From Desulfobacterales bacterium (lineage in GTDB: Bacteria; Desulfobacterota; Desulfobacteria; Desulfobacterales; Desulfobacteraceae), in NCBI GenBank assembly GCA_022361535.1, contig JAKSAU010000593.1, positions 1 through 5,094 on the forward strand: a DNA stretch of 5,094 nucleotides, written 5' to 3'. The notes below the pieces were generated by a model that saw only the letters and a program-made list of their open reading frames with translations, was not told the DNA's origin and did not search any database. The translations under genes and the position numbers were made by a program. Position 1 is the stretch's first letter; each line of letters begins with the position of its first letter. Shown here in pieces: positions 1 to 5,094 of this stretch.

Positions 1-1
1 T

Positions 2-256
2 GAAAAAGGCGAATTAATCGAATTGATCGATATACCCGACAAGCCGTTGCGCCGGCAAGATCTTCCCGACTATTATACAGAAAGCCAATCTGTTATTGTT
101 TCATTGACCTCCTATATTGATAAATGTGGAGATCCAGCCCCTGTGGAAAACTTTAAGTCAATGGCTGGGTTTGAGATTGATCTGAAAAGTGCACTGGACA
201 TTGATACATTTATAGAATTCAAATTGGCTGAAGAGCTTCTCAATGAACGCAATTAA
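2..256 (+). CDS. CMP-nonulosonate (acylneuraminate) cytidylyltransferase, C-terminal part, cut by left window edge
   Basis: The reading frame is open from the first complete codon and ends at TAA, giving 84 residues. The TTG at 23 is simply an internal Leu codon. It is recognised by alignment to the complete cytidylyltransferase at the right of this window: I count about 60 identities in 84 residues without gaps, including KSMAGFEID, KSALDIDT and ELLNER. The family activates a nonulosonic acid (sialic, legionaminic or pseudaminic type) with CTP to give a CMP-sugar in the cytoplasm. The part present is the C-terminal third, which in NeuA-type enzymes carries the D-x-D residues near the active site (here DID). 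The N-terminal CTP-binding motif lies outside the window, so I cannot tell whether the gene is intact. It converges on the Maf gene with a 40-bp gap. The family call is secure; the sugar is unknown. Confidence 0.9.
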   Translation, partial: EKGELIELIDIPDKPLRRQDLPDYYTESQSVIVSLTSYIDKCGDPAPVENFKSMAGFEIDLKSALDIDTFIEFKLAEELLNERN

Positions 257-296
257 AGTTAGTAATTGAAAAAAGCATATAGTATCAGCCTGCTCA

Positions 297-3134
297 TCAC
301 TGCCTGGCTTTGAATTGCTTATATGCTTCCTGAGCAGCTTGAGTTTCCCCCATAACGGTGTAGCAGTCCCCCATTTTTTTTAAAAAATTGATCTGCTGGG
401 GCATGGAGAGAAATCCCTGTTCAAAAACTTTTAGCGCTTTGTCATACTGTTGTGCATTTTGTAAATCATCACCTAAATTATACCATGCTTCAAGGTACTG
501 GGGCTGAATGGCTATGGCCTTTTTTAAATTTTCCAAAGTCATATCAAGATCATTCATTGAATAATATAGATCAGCCATCATAAAATAGATATCGGGGTTT
601 TCCGCCTTGATTTCAGAAAGCTTTTGGCACCACTCAAGTGCTTTACCATATTCCTGACTGGTAGAATCCCGTTGAATCATTAATTGATAAAAGTCGGATC
701 TGTCTTCTTCTGGCACAAGTTCAATGAGTGTTTCGTTGTTATTAAAGCTTTCTTCCCAGAATAATAGCGATGACATATCCTGATTTGGCGCCTGATCTTT
801 GCTACATGATAAGATATCTTCACGTAAGCATTTCTGCATTGTTTTTTTCAAGTCGACATGTTCTGGTGACGCTTTCAGCCCTTTGACAACCATTTTCCTT
901 TCCAGCGGGTCATTGTGTATCTCCTGGGCCCACAGTGCGTTTTGCATATAGTGATCACCCCAGGATTTGCGTAATGTAGCAATTTTGTGGGCGCACGTAT
1001 CATCCTTTCTTGCCTGCTCAAATGCAAGTTCGGCAGCCTCATAATCGCCATAGTATAGGGCTAATGCGCCACGAAAATATGCCAACTCCGGGGTATGTAC
1101 CCCCTTTTCATCCAGGTGCTTAATCAAAGGTCTGGCCAGTATCCAGTCACCGTATTTAACGTAACCCCGTATAAGATCCAAGTAAGCCTGGGAATCTTTT
1201 GCATTATCGATTTTTGCTTCCAATTGTCCGGATTTTACCCAATACGCTGTAAGACGTTCAATTTCCCTTAAAGAGTTATCCAGCACACCAAACCTGTAAC
1301 TGTTGACCTGTATCATATATGCCAACTGCCCTGTCAGCCATTCCATGTATTGCTCGGGTTTGCCTGCCAGTTTTTCCAATTGTTTTCTCTGTCTTTCAGT
1401 TTTTCGCAATGCCTCAAAGGTCAGTTCACTGAACAGTTCGAATGTCTTGATCTCGTTCAGTTTGTTAAATCCATCGACTATTTCGTTGGTTTTTTTCTGT
1501 AACGAAGGTGACAGTTCAGAAAACTTAAGTGGTCTATTGCTTCGCTTAACAAGGCGCTTAAATGCAGGCTGGAGTTTCCGATAGGCACGCTCCATGGTCT
1601 TTATTATTCGTTTCAGGCCATTGATTTCCTCTATGGTACTATCAAATAGTGTCTCAAATTTTTTCTGCCGCTGGGTCACCCCTTTCTCCATAGGTGCCCG
1701 AAGTCGGGTTGCAACATCAATTGATTCATTGCTGAATTGTGCAATCACATCTTTTAAGGGCATCACTTCAGTGCCCTTAATATATGCCCCGCCATTTGTG
1801 GCATTGATATATCGACCCGGACATTCTTCGATCAGGGCTTCAAACGTTCTGATACCATTTAAAAAGACCCGGTTGGTTTCCACTTTAGCGGTATAATTAC
1901 CTGGAACAGGAATTAGAGATTCGGCGCTGTCATCGCCACCATATCGAACCGGACCATTAGAGGCATGCACGACACCGGCTGCATGGCTCTGCTTTCCTTT
2001 TTCAAAACACAGATCCTGGCCCACCAATACAATAGGAGAGCACCCCATGACGGTTGCTGCAAAAAAATTTAAATCCGCAACTTGACCACATCTGGACATT
2101 TCCGAGGACCCTCCAAGCTGCTTGTGTAACCAACTGTCCATGTAGGTTTCGGTAAAAGCCCAACATATTTTCCCGGTAGGAAACCGTTTTGGCACAAGAG
2201 GCGTAACAGTACCGCCACAAAGTAGAATCGTCTGATCAAGCCTTGAAATGTCAGAGGCAGCTTTCTCAAAAATAATGTCATGGAAATCCAAAGCCCCCAC
2301 AAAATGTGGCATCACTCCTTCATTAAGCAGTATCGGAATTGCAGAATCGACAGCGATTATCAACCCATGTCCATTGATCTTTTTTAACTCTTTCACACTT
2401 TTGTTCAACGAAGGGCCGGCAGCCACAAGATACGCGGGTATTCCCTTGAAAACCCCCTGTAAATCTTCCAGAATATTCGTATACCTCATCAAAGACAGAT
2501 TATGCAGTCGGTTAGTAAACATTTTAGGACCGAATCGCATAGCTGTGCTGCCGCTCACACTTAAGTTGTTCGCATAGTTGAAAACAATTTGGTCCAGTAA
2601 TTGATAAGCTTGAGGAAACAATTCAACTGATGTTTTATGCTTTAGATACTGGATATCTTCCACAAGCAGACTATTTCTCGCCGGCAACAATACCTTTTCT
2701 ATATCGATTTGTGTCCCGACATGGAAAAGCACACGCGGGTTGGCGAACAGCCATGTCAAGTCCCTGGCATACATGGCCTGTACAAAAATGCCCGGATCCG
2801 CCTCGAATATTGCCAAAAACTGTATATTAGGCCGCTTTTCCAAAGCGTTTTGCGGCCCATACCCCAGTCCCAAACCCATCCACAAAACTACATCGTAACC
2901 ATCTTGTGGCACACGCTTAATCTGCTCTAAACCTTCTAACTTCGGATTATCAGAAGGATGCAATGAAACTGTGGTATTAGGCAGCCTGACCTCCAAGTTA
3001 GGCGCTTGAGGCATGGTATGGGTAAGTTGTCCGGTTTTCGGCCAATTAAGACGAGACAACATGTCATAAATATGCGGATATCTTTTTTTCAGTAAACTGC
3101 AATTATGGCTAAAATATTCAACCTGACCGGGCAT
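297..3134 (-). CDS. Maf/DUF115-family motility accessory factor, putative flagellin nonulosonate glycosyltransferase with TPR C-terminus
   Basis: A 945-residue protein. Start ATG at 3134 is preceded by AAGGAG with 5-nt spacing. Residues ~1-200 resemble the Maf N-terminal region, including a glycine-rich turn after a hydrophobic strand (VVLWMGLGLGYG, ~82-93). Residues ~205-400 form the DUF115 (MptE-like) core: the signature AYLVAAGPSLNKS (~234-246), AVDSAIPILLNEGVMPHFVGALD (~261-283, given as its ends AVDSA and GALD) and VGQDLCFEKGKQSHAAG (~371-387). Residues ~480-640 are charged and probably helical. TPR-like helical pairs follow at ~683-713, ~848-881, ~882-914 and ~915-945. No signal peptide or membrane segment is seen, so it should be cytoplasmic. 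Known Maf proteins attach nonulosonic acids to flagellin Ser/Thr before export. The cytidylyltransferase genes on both sides support that role here; the acceptor is inferred. The TPR tail makes it longer than minimal Maf proteins and may recruit flagellin or a chaperone. Confidence 0.88.
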   Translation of the reverse strand: MPGQVEYFSHNCSLLKKRYPHIYDMLSRLNWPKTGQLTHTMPQAPNLEVRLPNTTVSLHPSDNPKLEGLEQIKRVPQDGYDVVLWMGLGLGYGPQNALEKRPNIQFLAIFEADPGIFVQAMYARDLTWLFANPRVLFHVGTQIDIEKVLLPARNSLLVEDIQYLKHKTSVELFPQAYQLLDQIVFNYANNLSVSGSTAMRFGPKMFTNRLHNLSLMRYTNILEDLQGVFKGIPAYLVAAGPSLNKSVKELKKINGHGLIIAVDSAIPILLNEGVMPHFVGALDFHDIIFEKAASDISRLDQTILLCGGTVTPLVPKRFPTGKICWAFTETYMDSWLHKQLGGSSEMSRCGQVADLNFFAATVMGCSPIVLVGQDLCFEKGKQSHAAGVVHASNGPVRYGGDDSAESLIPVPGNYTAKVETNRVFLNGIRTFEALIEECPGRYINATNGGAYIKGTEVMPLKDVIAQFSNESIDVATRLRAPMEKGVTQRQKKFETLFDSTIEEINGLKRIIKTMERAYRKLQPAFKRLVKRSNRPLKFSELSPSLQKKTNEIVDGFNKLNEIKTFELFSELTFEALRKTERQRKQLEKLAGKPEQYMEWLTGQLAYMIQVNSYRFGVLDNSLREIERLTAYWVKSGQLEAKIDNAKDSQAYLDLIRGYVKYGDWILARPLIKHLDEKGVHTPELAYFRGALALYYGDYEAAELAFEQARKDDTCAHKIATLRKSWGDHYMQNALWAQEIHNDPLERKMVVKGLKASPEHVDLKKTMQKCLREDILSCSKDQAPNQDMSSLLFWEESFNNNETLIELVPEEDRSDFYQLMIQRDSTSQEYGKALEWCQKLSEIKAENPDIYFMMADLYYSMNDLDMTLENLKKAIAIQPQYLEAWYNLGDDLQNAQQYDKALKVFEQGFLSMPQQINFLKKMGDCYTVMGETQAAQEAYKQFKARQ

Positions 3135-3135
3135 G

Positions 3136-3145
3136 ACAACTCCTT
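3136..3145 (-). promoter_or_regulatory. Ribosome binding site of the Maf gene
   Basis: Read on the minus strand, the sequence just before the Maf ATG is AAGGAGTTGTC, a near-consensus Shine-Dalgarno (AAGGAG) with a 5-nt spacer. It fixes the start at 3134 and shows that the organism uses standard SD initiation. Confidence 0.8.
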
Positions 3146-3287
3146 AAAAAACGTGCAGCCATTCGAAGCATACGACCTTCGCTGGTTACTATGGTCTTAT
3201 TTTACTCAAAATTAGAAAAACTCTTTTTTTTGCTACCCACGAGCATAACATATTGCAACAGGATAGGAAGGGAAAGTTCCCCAAAAT

Positions 3288-3317
3288 ACCATATTCTTAC
3301 TAAAACTTTGTTGACAA
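3288..3317 (-). promoter_or_regulatory. Candidate sigma-70-type promoter for the Maf gene
   Basis: On the minus strand TTGTCA (5 of 6 against TTGACA, at 3312-3317) is followed after 18 bp by TATGGT (4 of 6 against TATAAT, at 3288-3293). Transcription would begin near 3281 and leave a leader of about 145 nt before the Maf ATG. The -35 element lies in the palindrome at 3306-3319. In such AT-rich DNA chance matches are common, so this is a weak call. Confidence 0.25.
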
Positions 3318-3319
3318 AG
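3306..3319. repeat. 14-bp palindrome, possible operator
   Basis: CTTTGT and ACAAAG form a perfect 6-bp inverted repeat around a TG centre. It contains a consensus TTGACA on the plus strand (3311-3316) and TTGTCA on the minus strand, so a bound repressor could cover -35 elements facing either way. The repeat is directly visible; binding by a regulator is inference. Confidence 0.35.
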
Positions 3320-3464
3320 CACAATTTACTATCTTAAGTCATATTCGTAAAAACATGGTATATAGATAGACAGCTCTTAATGCTGGTTTGTTAAGTCGAA
3401 AAGGCAAAATCAAAAAACTAAAAGCAGCAAAGTAAGACAAATAAACATAACATAAAAGGGAAAT

Positions 3465-3491
3465 TAAGTTATAAGCAAGAATCGACGATAT
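3465..3491 (+). promoter_or_regulatory. Candidate sigma-28 (FliA/SigD) flagellar-class promoter upstream of the acyltransferase operon
   Basis: TAAG (3465-3468) is followed, after exactly 15 bp, by GACGATAT (3484-3491). The flagellar sigma-28 consensus is TAAA-N15-GCCGATAA/T, so the match is 3 of 4 and 7 of 8 with the expected spacing. It faces the acyltransferase gene and would give a leader of about 108 nt. Control by the flagellar sigma factor would make sense for flagellin-glycosylation genes, but this is one pattern match by eye. Confidence 0.3.
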
Positions 3492-3543
3492 AAACCTTAT
3501 GAAAAATAGCATTAACAAGATATGGAATTTGATATCCTGTCAG

Positions 3544-3582
3544 GTTTAAATTATTACAGGTATCTTTATAATTGATTTAAAC
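3544..3582. repeat. Spaced inverted repeat GTTTAAAT / ATTTAAAC, possible operator
   Basis: Two perfectly complementary 8-bp arms (3544-3551 and 3575-3582) are separated by 23 bp, so their centres are 31 bp apart, close to three helical turns. They bracket the candidate -35 and start-site region of the promoter at 3545-3572. The spacing suits two same-face protein contacts better than an RNA terminator, and no T-run follows. The arms are AT-rich and short, so chance is possible. Confidence 0.35.
3545..3572 (+). promoter_or_regulatory. Candidate sigma-70-type promoter for the acyltransferase-cytidylyltransferase operon
   Basis: A perfect TATAAT (3567-3572) has TTTAAA (4 of 6 against TTGACA, 3545-3550) 16 bp upstream. 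Transcription would start near 3579, about 27 nt before the ATG at 3606. It is the best -10 hexamer in the intergenic region and correctly placed for the downstream gene, though the -35 is weak. Confidence 0.4.
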
Positions 3583-3605
3583 GAAATTAGATTTGTATAA
3601 AAAAT

Positions 3606-4232
3606 ATGGAACGACCGATTATCATAATTGGCGCTGGCGGACATGCCAAGGTTTTGTTAGATACATTACTCAATACCAATAAAAAGGTTTTGGGTATCAT
3701 CGACAAACAGCTTGACAAAAAGACGCCTTTCAATATTCCAATATTGGGGACAGATGAAAAGTTATTAGATTTTTCACCTGATTCGGTAAAATTGGTCAAC
3801 GCCATTGGTTCTGTTGAGAACACGATTAAACGAGCCCAAGTATTCAACTATTTTTCTGAAAAAGGATATGAGTTCGCCAATGTCATTCATCCAAGTGCGA
3901 TACTTTCAAAACAAATCAAACTTGGACAAGGTATTCAGGTTATGGCAGGCACTGTACTTCAGACAGATTGCAACATAGGTGACAACAGTATCATAAATAC
4001 AAGGGCTTCTCTTGATCATGATTGCAGCATCGGTCCTCACGTACATGTCGCTCCCGGAGTTGTACTGTCCGGCGGGGTTACTGTTGGAAAAGGATCTCAT
4101 ATAGGTACAGGTGCCATCGTTATTCAGGGTATTGAGATAGGTACCGAGGCAACAGTTGGTGCCGGTGCGATTGTATTGAGCGATGTCCCCAACGGCGTTA
4201 CAGTAGTCGGTGTTCCGGCAAAAGAGGTATAA
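3606..4232 (+). CDS. NeuD/PglD-like sugar O- or N-acyltransferase (left-handed beta-helix, hexapeptide repeats)
   Basis: A 208-residue protein, the usual length for NeuD/PglD-type acetyltransferases. The N-terminus PIIIIGAGGHAKVLLDTL (~4-21) is the family's glycine-rich sugar-nucleotide-binding strand-turn-helix, which supports the ATG at 3606 although no clear Shine-Dalgarno precedes it. From ~95 to the end there are hexapeptide repeats building a left-handed beta-helix that binds acetyl-CoA and usually trimerises. LDHDCSIG (~136-143) holds His138, which corresponds to the catalytic base of PglD and NeuD. The typical ending GVPAK is present. The family acetylates either a UDP-amino-sugar precursor of a nonulosonic acid or the finished sugar; the sequence cannot decide which. 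It is first in an operon, 3 bp ahead of the cytidylyltransferase, which places it in nonulosonate synthesis. The cytoplasm is the expected site. Confidence 0.88.
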   Translation: MERPIIIIGAGGHAKVLLDTLLNTNKKVLGIIDKQLDKKTPFNIPILGTDEKLLDFSPDSVKLVNAIGSVENTIKRAQVFNYFSEKGYEFANVIHPSAILSKQIKLGQGIQVMAGTVLQTDCNIGDNSIINTRASLDHDCSIGPHVHVAPGVVLSGGVTVGKGSHIGTGAIVIQGIEIGTEATVGAGAIVLSDVPNGVTVVGVPAKEV

Positions 4233-4235
4233 AAA
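4221..4235 (+). promoter_or_regulatory. Ribosome binding site of the cytidylyltransferase, embedded in the acyltransferase stop region
   Basis: AAAGAGG (4221-4227) sits 8 nt before the ATG at 4236 and overlaps the last codons of the acyltransferase gene. Ribosomes ending on the first gene would stop on top of the second gene's entry site, so the two are probably translationally coupled. Confidence 0.65.
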
Positions 4236-4958
4236 ATGGAGACCAAAGTACTTGGCCTGATTCCAGCAAGGGGCGGGTCAAAGGGAATTCCACGGAAAAA
4301 TATTCGTCTGCTAAATGGAAAACCCTTATTAAATTACACTGTTGAAACAGCATTAGAAGCAACCTGCCTTGACCGGGTAATTGTATCGACCGATGATGAT
4401 GAAATCGCTCAAGTTGCTTTAAATGCTGGCGCTGAGGTTCCTTTTCTACGTCCGGAAGAATATGCCACTGATACGGCATCCTCTATCTCAGTCATACAAC
4501 ATGCATTGACATGGCTCAAAAACAATGAGGGCTATTGCCCGGATGCTGTGGCATTTCTTGCTCCCACATCACCATTGCGTACTACTGAACAAATCGATGA
4601 AACAGTTAACCTGTTATGGCGCTCCAAAACAGATTCAGCAATAACCATCTGCCAAGTTTTAGATCATCCATATTATGTTTATCAGTTAAATAGTAAGAGA
4701 AAATTGATCGAACTGATTGATGACCCTCAAAAACCGCTTCGCAGTAAGGAGCTTCCCAAGTACTACACCCATAGTCAGTCCGTTGCAGTTTCATTGACAA
4801 CCTACATCAACCAGTCCAATGATTCAGCGCCTGTCATCAATTTAAAGTCAATGGCAGGGTTTGAGATTGATCGAAAAAGTGCACTTGATATAGACACACT
4901 CATAGAATTCACGTTGGCCCAGGAACTTCTCAATGAGCGGTATGAAAATCACAACTAA
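4236..4958 (+). CDS. CMP-nonulosonate (acylneuraminate) cytidylyltransferase, complete
   Basis: A 240-residue protein of typical NeuA/PseF/LegF catalytic-domain length. It couples CTP and a nonulosonic acid to CMP-sugar plus pyrophosphate in the cytoplasm. Visible motifs are the CTP-binding loop IPARGGSKGIPRKNI (~9-23, with Arg12 and Lys21), VIVSTDDDEIA (~48-58), FLAPTSPLR (~107-115), SQSV (~180-183) and the C-terminal FEIDRKSALDIDT (~209-221), whose Asp residues correspond to the metal-binding region of NeuA. The ATG at 4236 has an AAAGAGG site 8 nt upstream and puts the CTP loop at the expected distance. It is second in the operon after the NeuD-like gene. Its C-terminal third is about 71% identical to the truncated paralog at the left edge, but ends in a few extra residues (YENHN). 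Family certain; which nonulosonic acid it activates cannot be told. Confidence 0.93.
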   Translation: METKVLGLIPARGGSKGIPRKNIRLLNGKPLLNYTVETALEATCLDRVIVSTDDDEIAQVALNAGAEVPFLRPEEYATDTASSISVIQHALTWLKNNEGYCPDAVAFLAPTSPLRTTEQIDETVNLLWRSKTDSAITICQVLDHPYYVYQLNSKRKLIELIDDPQKPLRSKELPKYYTHSQSVAVSLTTYINQSNDSAPVINLKSMAGFEIDRKSALDIDTLIEFTLAQELLNERYENHN

Positions 4959-5092
4959 AACACTTCTTTTACAAGCATAAAAGCCTCTGCATAGTGGACA
5001 GAGGACGTTGCACCGCGAAACCGGGCTATTGCTCTTATATTCTCCACACTTCTCGGTGCCGGAGGCTCTTGCACTTCAGACTCATACTTTTT
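4955..5092 (-). CDS. Unrecognised protein, C-terminal 45 residues, cut by right window edge
   Basis: On the minus strand one frame is open from the window edge to a TAG at 4957-4955. The other two minus frames have early stops. The peptide begins KKYESEVQEPPAPRSVENIR and continues with ARFRGATSS, HYAEAFML and VKEVF before the stop. Its mixed charged and hydrophobic composition, with a Pro-rich link followed by a probable helical end, looks like real protein. It is too short to prove coding, and I do not recognise the family. Its stop shares bases with the cytidylyltransferase stop (CTAA, both strands), so the genes would converge with a 4-bp overlap. No function is proposed; the setting suggests a possible link to motility or surface sugars, but this is only proximity. 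Confidence 0.55.
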   Translation of the reverse strand, partial: KKYESEVQEPPAPRSVENIRAIARFRGATSSVHYAEAFMLVKEVF

Positions 5093-5094
5093 CA

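Larger units (their letters stand above)
3135..3605. other. AT-rich divergent intergenic region without a credible gene
   Basis: This 471-bp stretch separates the divergently read Maf and acyltransferase genes. It is clearly richer in A+T than the flanking genes and has frequent stops in all frames. The longest open stretches are very short (for example 16 codons from the ATG at 3499, with no ribosome binding site). It contains promoter-like hexamers for both directions, a 14-bp palindrome at 3306-3319 and a spaced 8-bp inverted repeat at 3544-3582. It most likely holds the control region for both transcription units. I see no tRNA-like fold, no intrinsic terminator and no tandem repeat in it. 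Confidence 0.75.

Noticed and set aside
257..296. The gap between the convergent left cytidylyltransferase and Maf genes, searched for a bidirectional terminator
   Set aside because: Only a short A-run is present; no stem of more than about 4 bp with a T-tract can be drawn.
2248..2577. A 109-codon plus-strand frame, and other open frames within 1303-2930
   Set aside because: They lie wholly inside the well-supported Maf gene on other frames, have Ser/Phe/Cys-rich composition typical of antisense shadows, and lack family motifs.
3211..3302. CAAAGTTT on the minus strand (near 3302-3309), considered as a sigma-28 -35 for Maf
   Set aside because: The expected -10 position after 11 bp reads TGGTATTT, which matches GCCGATAA poorly.
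3499..3549. A 16-codon ORF beginning MKNSINK, considered as a leader peptide
   Set aside because: It has no ribosome binding site, no regulatory codon run and no attenuator hairpin after it; this is expected by chance in AT-rich DNA.
3587..3847. An 86-codon minus-strand frame overlapping the acyltransferase start
   Set aside because: It is antisense to the conserved GAGGHAK N-terminus and has no ribosome binding site or recognisable domain.
4984..5004. CCTCTG / CAGAGG inverted repeat with a 9-nt loop, considered as a terminator for the cytidylyltransferase operon
   Set aside because: No T-run follows on the plus strand, and the repeat lies inside the probable minus-strand reading frame. On the minus strand only a short broken TTTT follows.

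Overview
The window is a bacterial chromosomal segment of moderate-to-low GC with ordinary Shine-Dalgarno sites. It looks like part of a nonulosonic-acid (sialic, legionaminic or pseudaminic acid type) flagellin-glycosylation locus. The large Maf-type protein with a TPR tail and the nearby sugar-activation genes suit a motile Gram-negative such as a Desulfobacterota or related proteobacterium. That taxonomic guess is an inference from gene style only.

Layout, left to right: (1) the last 84 codons of a CMP-nonulosonate cytidylyltransferase, cut by the left edge (+); (2) a convergent 945-codon gene for a motility accessory factor (Maf/DUF115) glycosyltransferase with a C-terminal TPR region (-); (3) a 471-bp AT-rich divergent intergenic region with no credible gene but several promoter- and operator-like sequences; (4) a two-gene operon (+) of a NeuD/PglD-like left-handed beta-helix acyltransferase and a complete cytidylyltransferase, 3 bp apart; (5) at the right edge, the last 45 codons of an unrecognised minus-strand gene whose stop overlaps the cytidylyltransferase stop.

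The genes fit one pathway: the NeuD-like enzyme acylates a sugar (precursor or finished nonulosonate), the cytidylyltransferase makes the CMP-sugar, and Maf transfers the sugar to flagellin. Neither the flagellin nor the nonulosonate synthase (NeuB/PseI/LegI) is in view.

The least ordinary aspects are the two diverged cytidylyltransferase paralogs (about 71% identical over the shared 84 residues) flanking one Maf gene, the TPR extension on Maf, a perfect inverted repeat bracketing a candidate promoter of the acyltransferase operon, and the unidentified C-terminus at the right edge. I see no mobile element, CRISPR array, tRNA or rRNA, and nothing that clearly amounts to an undescribed system.
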